DNA of 64,000 nucleotides from Anaerolineae bacterium (GTDB lineage Bacteria; Chloroflexota; Anaerolineae; Aggregatilineales; Aggregatilineaceae): positions 1-64,000 of the forward strand of contig JAHDLB010000027.1 in NCBI GenBank assembly GCA_018432315.1, read 5' to 3'. The notes beneath the pieces are model-generated. The model worked only from the letters and a program-made list of their open reading frames with translations. It did no database searches and was not told the origin of the DNA. The number at the start of each line of letters is the position of its first letter. The first letter of the stretch is position 1. Position numbers and translations under genes: made by a program. Shown in pieces: positions 10,517-17,819 of the stretch.

Positions 10517-11650
10517 ATGAGCCAACGTTACGCCAAAATCACCGGTTGGGGCAAGTACGTGCCGGAGCGCGTCGTCACCAACGACGACCTCGCGCGCATG
10601 GTGGATACGAGCGACGAATGGATCCGGACGCGGACCGGCATTCGCGAGCGGCGCCTCCGCACCGAGAACGACACGACATCCAGCATGTCGGTCGCCGCGG
10701 CCCAACAGGCGTTGGCGGTCGCCGGACTCACGCCGGGCGACCTGGACCTGATCATCGTCGCCACGTCTTCGCCGGACTATCTGCTGCCCTCGGTCGCCAG
10801 CCAGGTGCAGGATATGCTCGGCGCCCGGTGCGGCGCGTTTGCGTTGGTGGCGGGATGTTCGGGCTGGGTGTACGGGCTGGTCACGGCGTCGCAGTACATC
10901 CAGAGCGGGGCGTATAACCGCATCCTGGTAGTCGGCGTGGAGATCATCTCGTTCGCGCTCGACTTCACCGACCGCACGACGTGTGTGCTGTTCGGCGATG
11001 CGGCGGCGGCGACCGTGGTCGAAGCCAGCGACGAGCCGGGCGGGATGCTGTCGTTCGAGCTGGGCTCGGACGGTTCCGGCGCGATGGCGCTCTACGTGCC
11101 GGATGGTGGCGTGGTGTCGCCCATTTCGCAGCGGACCGTCGACGAGCGGCGGCAGTACCTGCGGATGAACGGGCAGGAAGTGTTCAAGTTCGCGGTGCGC
11201 ACCCTGTCCAGCTCGCTCAAACGCACGATTTACGATGCCGGGCTGACGCCGGATGACATCGACCTGTTCATTCCCCATCAGGCCAATGCGCGGATCATCG
11301 AATCGGCAGCGCGGCAGATGCGCGTTCCGCTGGACAAGTTCTACATGAATCTCGAACGCTACGGCAACACGTCCGCCGCATCGGTGCCGCTGGCCCTCGT
11401 CGAAGCGGTGGAGGAGGGCCGCCTGAAGGACGGTGACCTGGTGGCGATGTGCGCGTTTGGCGCGGGCCTGACCTGGGGCACGGCGGTGATCCAGATGGGC
11501 ACCGGCGAGATCAGCCCGGCGCACAGCCTCTTCTCGCTGGGGCGGGCGCGCTACCTGGCCCGCCGGACGTCGGACGCCGTGCTCGATTCGGCGCAGTCGG
11601 CGCTGCTGCCGCTCTATACATTCTGGTACGGGCGGCGCAAAAAGAGTTAG
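10517..11650 (+). CDS. fabH: 3-oxoacyl-ACP synthase III family protein (FabH-like)
   Basis: The 377-residue thiolase-fold enzyme has the FabH catalytic triad: Cys114 in AGCSGWVYG, His near 254 in IPHQAN and Asn near 284 in GNTSAAS. FabH condenses acetyl-CoA or a branched acyl-CoA with malonyl-ACP to start fatty acid synthesis. The conserved domain ends near residue 325. About 45 extra C-terminal residues (basic, with Leu/Ala/Tyr) are beyond the usual 320-330 length. No other fatty acid gene is adjacent, so a role in secondary or hydrocarbon-chain metabolism cannot be excluded. A GGGAGGG binding site precedes the ATG, and a hairpin terminator follows. Confidence 0.88.
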   Translation: MSQRYAKITGWGKYVPERVVTNDDLARMVDTSDEWIRTRTGIRERRLRTENDTTSSMSVAAAQQALAVAGLTPGDLDLIIVATSSPDYLLPSVASQVQDMLGARCGAFALVAGCSGWVYGLVTASQYIQSGAYNRILVVGVEIISFALDFTDRTTCVLFGDAAAATVVEASDEPGGMLSFELGSDGSGAMALYVPDGGVVSPISQRTVDERRQYLRMNGQEVFKFAVRTLSSSLKRTIYDAGLTPDDIDLFIPHQANARIIESAARQMRVPLDKFYMNLERYGNTSAASVPLALVEAVEEGRLKDGDLVAMCAFGAGLTWGTAVIQMGTGEISPAHSLFSLGRARYLARRTSDAVLDSAQSALLPLYTFWYGRRKKS

Positions 11651-11674
11651 TCGCCGTTTTGACGCATCATCCCG

Positions 11675-11708
11675 CACCCCGACCCGTTTGACAGGCCGGG
11701 GTGTTTTG
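11675..11708 (+). terminator. Terminator after the FabH-like gene
   Basis: CACCCCG (11675-11681) pairs with CGGGGTG (11697-11703) and is followed by TTTTGT. It lies 25 bases after the stop codon. Confidence 0.75.
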
Positions 11709-11812
11709 TATTAAGGTAATGTTATTGACTTTGTTTTGTCTTAATTATTCCGCATCGCCAGCCTCACCCGCATGCTAAGGCGCTGGCGGCGGTCGGATGG
11801 GAGAGATGACTC

Positions 11813-12682
11813 ATGAGCGATGCGCCCGAAACGCCTCTCCAGGCGGCTCGTTCGCTGGTGGGAACGCTGCGCGATCAGGCGGACGGCGAGCTCGCGCAGC
11901 AGTTGGACGTGCTCGCCGGGCTGTTGGAGAGCGCCCAGCAGCGCGGGCAAGGGCAGGACGCCGCCGAGCTGCGCGAGCGCCTGGCCGAAGAGATCGCGAC
12001 CAACGCCAAATTCGTCTCGGTCATGGTGCACGAGATTCGCATCCCGATGACGAGCATTCGCGGCTATTCGGACATGCTGGCGAAAAACGTGGTCGGCGAG
12101 CTGAACGACATGCAGCGCCAGTTCGCCGATACCATCCGGTCCAACGTGATCCGCATGGAGCATCTCGTCGCGGATGTCAGCGACATCAGCAAGATCCATT
12201 CGGGCCGCATCCGGCTGGAACCGAAGATGGATATGTACAAGAACATCGCCATGCAGGTCGAGAAGGACACGGCTGAGCTGGCCGCCGAGCATAATCACAC
12301 GCTGGTGTTCGACACGCCGGATGGCCTGCCGATCCTGAACCTGGACAGCGAGCGGCTGGTGCAGGCGCTCAAGAAGCTGGTCGTGAATGCGATCCAGTAC
12401 ACGCCGGACGGCGGCACGATCACGGTCCGCGCCGAGCCGGCAGCCGGCAGGCTGAAGGTATCCGTGATCGACACCGGGATCGGGATGAGCGCGGACGAGC
12501 TGACCCACGTGGGCGAACTGTTCTGGCGATCCGAGAGCGAGCACGTGCGCTCGTTCAAGGGGCACGGCCTGGGCCTGCCGATCGCGATGGGCTTCATCAA
12601 GCTGATGGATGGCGCGTTCTTCTTCGAGAGCGAGCCGGGCAAGGGCAGCACGTTTGGGTTCACCGTCCCGGCGGCGGGGTGA
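11813..12682 (+). CDS. Soluble sensor histidine kinase
   Basis: The 289-residue protein has no membrane helix. Residues 1-62 form a helical, coiled-coil-like input region rich in Glu, Gln and Arg. The HisKA dimerisation domain follows with the phosphorylated His73 in FVSVMVHEIRIPMTSIRGY. The HATPase_c domain (about 170-285) has the N box KKLVVNAIQYTPDGG and the G1 box DTGIGMS. The G2 part FKGHGLGLPIAMGFIKLM and F/G3 part GKGSTFGFTVP complete it. There is no PAS, GAF or HAMP domain, so it must sense through the N-terminal coil or a partner. No response regulator lies next to it. The nearest in the window is the OmpR-type gene at 62 kb. Confidence 0.9.
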   Translation: MSDAPETPLQAARSLVGTLRDQADGELAQQLDVLAGLLESAQQRGQGQDAAELRERLAEEIATNAKFVSVMVHEIRIPMTSIRGYSDMLAKNVVGELNDMQRQFADTIRSNVIRMEHLVADVSDISKIHSGRIRLEPKMDMYKNIAMQVEKDTAELAAEHNHTLVFDTPDGLPILNLDSERLVQALKKLVVNAIQYTPDGGTITVRAEPAAGRLKVSVIDTGIGMSADELTHVGELFWRSESEHVRSFKGHGLGLPIAMGFIKLMDGAFFFESEPGKGSTFGFTVPAAG

Positions 12683-12715
12683 CGCCGGCCCGCCCGGCGG
12701 ACGATATGCAGCGAG

Positions 12716-12746
12716 CAGGCAGGGCATCGCGCCCCTGCCTGTTTTT
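12716..12746 (+). terminator. Rho-independent terminator after the histidine kinase
   Basis: CAGGCAGGG (12716-12724) pairs with CCCTGCCTG (12733-12741), followed by TTTTT. The spacing and the T-run make this a strong terminator. Confidence 0.9.
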
Positions 12747-12758
12747 GATCGCGCCCGG

Positions 12759-12788
12759 TTGTGAGGCCGGTGAGGCGGGTGTTATACT
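12759..12788 (+). promoter_or_regulatory. Candidate promoter of sucCD
   Basis: TTGTGA at 12759-12764 and TATACT at 12783-12788 are 18 bases apart. They lie about 50 bases before the sucC start and just after the preceding terminator. Confidence 0.5.
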
Positions 12789-12839
12789 TCCAGCAGAGTC
12801 CTCTACTCTTATTGCGTTATCGATCTGGAGGCAAAATCG

Positions 12840-13985
12840 GTGAACCTGCATGAATACCAGTCAAAAATACGTTTTTCTGAGTTCGACATCCCCATCCCGA
12901 AAGGGAAAGTAGCACGCTCCCCACAAGAAGCTTACGAAATCGCGAAGGAACTCGGCGGGCCGGTCGTCGTCAAGGCCCAGGTGCTGACCGGCGGGCGCGG
13001 CAAGGCGGGCGGCGTCAAGCTGGCCCAGACGCCCGAGGAAGCCCAGCAGCGCGCCGACGAAATCCTGGGCATGGATATCAAGGGGCACAAGGTGCTCCGC
13101 GTTCTGATCGATCAGGCATCCGAGATCAAAACGGAGATCTACCTGGGCGTGACCAACGACCGCGCCGCGCGCCAGCCGCTGATCATGGCGAGCGCCGAAG
13201 GCGGCATGGACATCGAAGAAGTCAACCGTGTGTCGCCGGACAAGATCGTCCGCGAGCACATCGACCCGTTCCTCGGCCTGCGCGATTACCAGATCCGCAA
13301 CCTGGCCTACGGGATCGAGCTGCCGCGCGAGCTGTGGAAGCAGATGATGCAAATCGCGCGCGGGCTGTATCGCTGTTACGTGGAGAGCGACGCCACGCTG
13401 GCCGAGATCAACCCGCTGATCATCGACGGCAGTGGCAACCTGCTGGCGGTAGATGGCAAGATGTCGATCGACGACAGCGCACTGTACCGGCACCCGGAAC
13501 TGGCCGAGCTGCGCGACACCAGCGCCGAGCCTGCCGCCGAGACGCAGGCCCGCGCCGCCGGGCTGAGCTACGTCAAGCTCGACGGCGAGATCGGCTGCAT
13601 GGTCAACGGCGCCGGGCTGGCGATGGCGACGATGGACATGACCAAGCTGTTCGGCGGCTCGCCGGCCAACTTTCTCGACATCGGCGGCGGCGCGAAGGCC
13701 GACAAAGTGGCGGCGGCGCTGCGCATCATCCTGGCCGATCCGAACGTGAAGGCGGTGCTGTTCAACATCTTCGGCGGCATCACCCGCTGCGACGAGGTGG
13801 CGATGGGCATCCTGACGGCGCTGGACGAGGTCAAGGTCGATCTGCCGATGGTGGTGCGGCTGGTCGGCACCAACGAGGAAGAAGGCCGCCGGTTGATTGA
13901 CGAGGCGATGATTCCGCACATGGTCAGCGCGGCGACGCTGGCCGACGCGGCGCAAAAAGCGGTTGCGGCAGCGCGCAGCGCATAA
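12840..13985 (+). CDS. sucC: Succinate-CoA ligase (ADP-forming), beta subunit
   Basis: The 381-residue protein begins MNLHEYQ, the family hallmark, and has the ATP-grasp domain ([18 protein letters not shown] near residues 45-62). The CoA/catalytic-loop region includes [15 protein letters not shown] and FLDIGGGA (around 255-285), then [13 protein letters not shown]. It forms the nucleotide-binding subunit that converts succinyl-CoA, ADP and phosphate to succinate, ATP and CoA. The start is GTG at 12840 behind a CTGGAGG binding site. sucD follows after 13 bases. With korAB at 5.6 kb it would complete the 2-oxoglutarate to succinate segment of the TCA cycle, although the two operons are separate. 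Confidence 0.96.
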   Translation: MNLHEYQSKIRFSEFDIPIPKGKVARSPQEAYEIAKELGGPVVVKAQVLTGGRGKAGGVKLAQTPEEAQQRADEILGMDIKGHKVLRVLIDQASEIKTEIYLGVTNDRAARQPLIMASAEGGMDIEEVNRVSPDKIVREHIDPFLGLRDYQIRNLAYGIELPRELWKQMMQIARGLYRCYVESDATLAEINPLIIDGSGNLLAVDGKMSIDDSALYRHPELAELRDTSAEPAAETQARAAGLSYVKLDGEIGCMVNGAGLAMATMDMTKLFGGSPANFLDIGGGAKADKVAAALRIILADPNVKAVLFNIFGGITRCDEVAMGILTALDEVKVDLPMVVRLVGTNEEEGRRLIDEAMIPHMVSAATLADAAQKAVAAARSA

Positions 13986-13998
13986 GGACGGGGAGACG

Positions 13999-14853
13999 AT
14001 GTCAATTCTTGCGAACAAAGACACGAAGGTCCTGATTCAAGGTATCACGGGCCGCGAAGGTCTGTTTCACACCGAGCAGATGATCGAATACGGCACGGAC
14101 GTCGTCGGCGGCGTGACGCCCGGTAAGGGCGGCGAGTGGGTGCTGGGCAAGCCCGTGTTCGACACGGTGAAAGCTGCCCGCGACGCGACTGGGGCCAACG
14201 CCTCGGTGATTTACGTCCCGGCGGCGTTTGCCGTGGACGCGATGTACGAGGCCATCGACGCCGAGATCGAGTTGATCGTCTGCATCACCGAGGGGATTCC
14301 GGTGCTGGATATGATGAAAGTGCGCGCCCGGCTCGATCACAGCAGCAGCCGCCTGGTGGGGCCCAACTGCCCGGGCCTGCTCACGCCGGACCAGGCCAAG
14401 CTGGGCATCATGCCCGGCCACATTGCGACGCCCGGCAACGTGGGCGTGGTGTCGCGCAGCGGCACGTTGACGTATGAGGTCGTCTACGCGCTGACGCAGC
14501 GCGGCATCGGCCAGACGACGTGTGTGGGCATCGGCGGCGACCCGGTGAATGGGACGAGCTTCATCGACGTGCTCCAGATGTTCGAGGACGATCCCGAGAC
14601 GGAGCGCGTCGTGATGATCGGCGAGATCGGCGGGACGGACGAAGAGAAGGCGGCCAGTTATATCGCCGCTCACATGACCAAGCCGGTCGTCGCGTTCATC
14701 GCCGGGCAGACCGCGCCGCCCGGTAAGCGCATGGGTCACGCGGGCGCCATCGTCGAGGGGGGCAGCGGCACGGCAGCGGACAAGATCGCCGCGCTGAACG
14801 CCGCCGGGGTGAAGGTGGCCGAGCACCCGGAACAGATTCCCGACCTGCTGTGA
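13999..14853 (+). CDS. sucD: Succinate-CoA ligase, alpha subunit
   Basis: The 284-residue protein has the CoA-binding Rossmann domain ([18 protein letters not shown] near residues 10-27), the VGPNCPGL segment and the phosphohistidine loop [10 protein letters not shown] with His near 246. The phosphohistidine carries phosphate between succinyl phosphate and the nucleotide in the SucCD complex. The ATG at 13999 has a GGGGAGA binding site. The upstream in-frame ATG at 13963 lies inside sucC and is rejected. It ends the sucCD operon; the T-box promoter begins 11 bases later. Confidence 0.96.
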   Translation: MSILANKDTKVLIQGITGREGLFHTEQMIEYGTDVVGGVTPGKGGEWVLGKPVFDTVKAARDATGANASVIYVPAAFAVDAMYEAIDAEIELIVCITEGIPVLDMMKVRARLDHSSSRLVGPNCPGLLTPDQAKLGIMPGHIATPGNVGVVSRSGTLTYEVVYALTQRGIGQTTCVGIGGDPVNGTSFIDVLQMFEDDPETERVVMIGEIGGTDEEKAASYIAAHMTKPVVAFIAGQTAPPGKRMGHAGAIVEGGSGTAADKIAALNAAGVKVAEHPEQIPDLL

Positions 14854-14863
14854 CCAACGGGGC

Positions 14864-14892
14864 TTGACCGGGGTAGGGCTGTATGGTATGCT
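14864..14892 (+). promoter_or_regulatory. Promoter of the T-box leader transcript
   Basis: TTGACC (14864-14869) and TATGCT (14887-14892) are separated by exactly 17 bases. Transcription would start near 14899, just ahead of the first T-box stem. Confidence 0.7.
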
Positions 14893-14898
14893 GGCGTC

Positions 14899-15172
14899 AC
14901 CACAAAAGCGACGACGGAAACGAGTATGTCCGCGGAGCCGATCAGCGAGCCTGGGATGGTGGAAGCCGGGCGCGGCGAATGGGCAGAAAATCCTTCCTGA
15001 GCTGCAAGCCGAACGTGCGAGCGCACCAGTAAGCTGTGCCGGAGTGGTCGCCGTTATCCCGACCTTGCCATGTTGGTGGCAACCGAGCGCCCTGCCGCGT
15101 GGCGGGGAATAAGGGTGGTACCGCGAGAGTGTGAGACTCCCGTCCCTTGAATGATGAGGGATGGGAGTTTGT
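14899..15172 (+). promoter_or_regulatory. T-box leader, probable isoleucine specificity
   Basis: The conserved T-box sequence AATAAGGGTGGTACCGCG is at 15108-15125, with the tRNA-acceptor bulge TGGT at 15116-15119. A terminator follows at 15136-15168: a 12-bp stem with one G-U pair and a 9-base loop, then TTTG. Stem I has the distal motif AGCGAGCC...GGTGGAAGCC (about 14944-14966). The specifier loop can be folded: GGAA (14916-14919) with TTCC (14994-14997) below, TGTCC (14927-14931) with GGGCA (14981-14985) above, AGTA opposite GAA. This leaves ATC at 14990-14992 as specifier, the isoleucine codon. The bulge base T15119 fits a tRNA with discriminator A73, as in tRNA-Ile. T-boxes allow readthrough when the cognate tRNA is uncharged. 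Confidence 0.9.
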
Positions 15173-15188
15173 ATTGTGGGGAGATGAC

Positions 15189-15680
15189 ATGGCGAGCGAG
15201 GTCAGAATCCGGCGCGTCAGACGGCGCGACGAGGGCGCCATAGCCCGGTTGTGGCTGGCGCTGTCGGAGTATCACGTGGCGCTGGACGACCGGATGCCGG
15301 TCCCGACCGAAGGGGCGGCGGAGCGTTACGCGGCTCGCCTGGTCGAGCGCCGCAACGACCCGCAAACGCGCGCCTTCGTGGCCGAGATCGATCGCGAGGT
15401 GGTGGGGTTCGTGCTCGGCGCGGTCGTCGATCTGTATTCCGACCTGTTCGAGCACGCCGAGTCGGGCTACATCGCGGACGTGTTCGTCGATCCGGCGCAC
15501 CGGCGGCGCGGCGTGGCCCGGCAGCTTTTCGGCGCGATGGCGGGCTGGTTCGCCGAGCAGGGCGTCGCGCATATCGAGTGGCAGGTCGCCGCGACCAATC
15601 CGGCGGGCGTGGCCTTCTGGGAGGCGGTTGGCGGCAGGCCGGTGGTCGTCCGGATGCGGCTGCCGCTCGACGGCGCGTAA
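15189..15680 (+). CDS. GNAT family N-acetyltransferase
   Basis: The 163-residue protein is a single GNAT domain. Motif A reads YIADVFVDPAHRRRGVARQLF (residues about 94-114), including the acetyl-CoA pyrophosphate-binding RRRGVA loop. Motif B is VAATNPAGVAFWEAVGG near residues 133-149. Acceptor substrates of this superfamily include amines, amino acids and protein N-termini and cannot be read from sequence. The ATG at 15189 has a GGGGAG binding site and lies directly after the T-box terminator. It is therefore the first gene controlled by the leader. It is followed at 21 bases by the TPR gene. Confidence 0.88.
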   Translation: MASEVRIRRVRRRDEGAIARLWLALSEYHVALDDRMPVPTEGAAERYAARLVERRNDPQTRAFVAEIDREVVGFVLGAVVDLYSDLFEHAESGYIADVFVDPAHRRRGVARQLFGAMAGWFAEQGVAHIEWQVAATNPAGVAFWEAVGGRPVVVRMRLPLDGA

Positions 15681-15701
15681 AACGGAAGGGCTGGCAGAGC
15701 G

Positions 15702-16691
15702 ATGGGGCATCTTGCGAACTGGTTAGGTCCGGCCTGGGCCCGGCTGCTGGCGGGGCTGTTCGTGGTCGCCCTGGCGATCAGCCTGGGGCTGGTGGCCGTC
15801 TTCGGGCCGGAGCGGTGGGTGATCTCGGTCCAGTTGGCGCTGGCCTGGGTGTGCCTGTTCGCCGTGGCCTGGGCGCTGCACGCCCGCGCCGCGCCGAAAG
15901 ACCGGCGGCGGCTGTGGCTGGCGCTGGGGCCAGGGCTGGTCCTGCTGGCGATTGGCGTGGTGTGGCCGGATGGCGTTCTGTTCCTGGCCGGGGTGGGCGT
16001 GGGCTGGATCGTGGTGGCCCAGTTCGTGCTGCGCAGCCGGGTGCGGATGGAGTACCAGGCCGCGATCCGGCATCTGCGCAACAGCGCGTACGACGAAGCC
16101 GCCGCGGTGATGGATGGCTTGATTGAGGCCGAGCCGGACGAGCTCGGTCACCGGCGCTTCCGGGCGGAGATTTTCCGGCTGGCCGGGCAATTGGACCGCG
16201 CCATCGACGATTATCAGAGCATCGTCGCGCGCGATCCGGACTCGCCGGTCGGGCTGGCCGGATTGGCGGAGACGTACGCGCAGAGCGGCGATTTCGAAAC
16301 GGCGCGGCGCTATGCCCAACAGGCCCACGAGCGCGACCCCGGCCAGTGGATGGGCGCGTACAACCTGGGGCTGATCGAGGACCGGCTCGGGCTGGCGGCG
16401 GAGACGATCCAACACCTGGAGCAGGCGCTCGATCTGGGCGTCCCGCAGAGCCGCTACCGCCTGCTGACCCGCCTGTGGCTGGCGCGCAACTACGCTCGCC
16501 AGGGCCAGCCGGACGCGGCGCGGGCGCAGCTCGACCTGCTGCGCGAGCAAACCGCCGGCCTGCGGGACTGGCAGATGGTGTTCGAGAGCGAGCAGGCGGC
16601 GGCGCTGCGCGGCCTGCTGGAGGCGGATGTCCGGCTGGCGCAAGCGATCATCGAGGGTGAAGACCGGCTCGACCGGTTGGAACCGGCGTAA
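15702..16691 (+). CDS. Membrane-anchored tetratricopeptide repeat protein
   Basis: The 329-residue protein has three or four N-terminal hydrophobic segments (about residues 8-30, 36-58, 67-85, 86-105). A soluble domain with TPR-like repeats follows (about 110-310). Repeat signatures such as AGQLDRAIDDYQSIVARDPDS and GLAGLAETYAQSGDFETARRYA are visible. TPR domains hold protein complexes together; no partner is identifiable. The architecture recalls LapB/YciM-like or generic TPR membrane proteins, but no specific family is claimed. It sits in the T-box operon between the GNAT gene and two small membrane proteins. Confidence 0.8.
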   Translation: MGHLANWLGPAWARLLAGLFVVALAISLGLVAVFGPERWVISVQLALAWVCLFAVAWALHARAAPKDRRRLWLALGPGLVLLAIGVVWPDGVLFLAGVGVGWIVVAQFVLRSRVRMEYQAAIRHLRNSAYDEAAAVMDGLIEAEPDELGHRRFRAEIFRLAGQLDRAIDDYQSIVARDPDSPVGLAGLAETYAQSGDFETARRYAQQAHERDPGQWMGAYNLGLIEDRLGLAAETIQHLEQALDLGVPQSRYRLLTRLWLARNYARQGQPDAARAQLDLLREQTAGLRDWQMVFESEQAAALRGLLEADVRLAQAIIEGEDRLDRLEPA

Positions 16692-16703
16692 GGAGAGCAG
16701 GAA

Positions 16704-17213
16704 ATGACAGACGATCGACAGGCCGGCGCAACGCAAAGTGCGTTCCCAGGGGTGGCGCTGCCCGAAAGCCGCCTGGTGCGTATCGCGCTGGGTGTGTTCG
16801 GGCTGGTGTTGGTGGCGGCAGTCGTGGCGGGGATCGCGTTCCTCCTCATGCGCGCCAGCCGCAACAAGCCGCTGGAGATCGACATGGTGCCCGGCGCGCG
16901 ACAGGTCGGCAGCGAGGTGCTCTCGGATCATTCCGATCACTACCAGTACATTTCGACCTCACCGATCGAGGAGATCGTCGCGGCGTTCGCGCGGCAGGAT
17001 GACATGGTGTGCCACGACCAGTATGCGCGGGTGGTCGACCAGCCGGACGGCGAGCCGTTGCGCGAGGGCTATCTGTATACGACCTGCCTCGTCGACCGGT
17101 CGTGGCTGGACATGACGCAGTACAACGAAATCACCATCCAGCCGCAGTACGACGCGGACGGGCAGGCCACGGGCGAGGTCTTGATCGACGTCCGGCGCTA
17201 TTGGGGGAATTGA
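16704..17213 (+). CDS. Single-pass membrane protein with exported domain, family unknown
   Basis: The 169-residue protein has a membrane helix at residues about 28-50 (LGVFGLVLVAAVVAGIAFLL) and an exported C-terminal domain of about 115 residues with Cys in MVCHD and TTCLVD. Together with the next gene it appears to form a sister pair. Both have the order helix, GA-x-(E/Q) segment, Y(Q/W)YI strand, a short helix before a Cys, and a terminal beta hairpin ending VRRYW or VTQFR. No known domain is recognised. It starts 12 bases after the TPR gene and ends two bases before its sister. Confidence 0.7.
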   Translation: MTDDRQAGATQSAFPGVALPESRLVRIALGVFGLVLVAAVVAGIAFLLMRASRNKPLEIDMVPGARQVGSEVLSDHSDHYQYISTSPIEEIVAAFARQDDMVCHDQYARVVDQPDGEPLREGYLYTTCLVDRSWLDMTQYNEITIQPQYDADGQATGEVLIDVRRYWGN

Positions 17214-17215
17214 CG

Positions 17216-17698
17216 ATGGCGACTCCGACCAGCGAACGAGGCGAACAGGCCCGGCGCAGCGTCCCGATGGGGCTGGCCCTGGCGGCGATGGCGGTGGTCC
17301 TGGTGCTGGCGGCGCTGATTCTGTCGCGGGTGGGTGGCCCGCTGTACGGATTGCTGTTCCCTGCCGGGGTTCCGGTACCCGATGGCGCCCAGGAGATCGA
17401 GCACGTGAAGCCCGACCGGGGCGCGGAGTACTGGATCTATCGCACCGGCCAGACGGGGCGCGAGGTGGCGGCGTTTTACGAGAGTGAAGGCGGCACCTGC
17501 CGGTACAGCGCCCAGCAGCCGCCATCGAGCGACCCCGATCCGCGCACTGCCGGCGCGAGCTACAGCGTCGCCACCTGCCGCGGGCGGAGCGAGTCGGCGG
17601 GGGACGGCGTGTCGTGGGAAGTATCGATCGCGGAGGGCTATTCCGAAGACGAAGGCCCAACCGTGTTTCGCGTCACGCAATTCCGCGAGGTCAGGTGA
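17216..17698 (+). CDS. Single-pass membrane protein, sister of the preceding gene
   Basis: The 160-residue protein has a helix at residues about 15-36 (MGLALAAMAVVLVLAALILS) and an exported domain with two Cys (GGTCRYS and VATCRGR), possibly a disulfide. The segment PDGAQEIEHVKPDRGAEYWI aligns with PGARQVGSEVLSDHSDHYQY of its neighbour. The frame extends upstream within the neighbour, but the ATG at 17216, two bases after that gene's stop, is the natural start. It is the last small gene before ileS. Function is unknown. Confidence 0.7.
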   Translation: MATPTSERGEQARRSVPMGLALAAMAVVLVLAALILSRVGGPLYGLLFPAGVPVPDGAQEIEHVKPDRGAEYWIYRTGQTGREVAAFYESEGGTCRYSAQQPPSSDPDPRTAGASYSVATCRGRSESAGDGVSWEVSIAEGYSEDEGPTVFRVTQFREVR

Positions 17699-17819
17699 GG
17701 GGGAGGTGTCACCGTGGCAGGCTGGCTGATGCGGCCCATGCCGCGCACCATTGACAGATCGGACTCTCTATGGGGCCGTCGTCATGATCGTGAGTTCCGA
17801 ACTGCGTTCAGGAGGAAGC

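Noticed and set aside
11725-11747. TTGACT and TAATTA as a promoter for the histidine kinase
   Set aside because: The spacing of 11 bases is too short for a sigma-70 promoter; no alternative pair was convincing.
14977-14982. GAATGG read as a tryptophan specifier in the T-box
   Set aside because: This places the specifier inside a paired stem (TGTCC/GGGCA), and the T at the bulge would not match the usual G73 of bacterial tRNA-Trp.
17751-17774. TTGACA followed by TATGGG as a separate ileS promoter
   Set aside because: The spacing is only 12 bases and no better -10 lies at 16-18 bases, so an independent ileS promoter is not supported, though not excluded.
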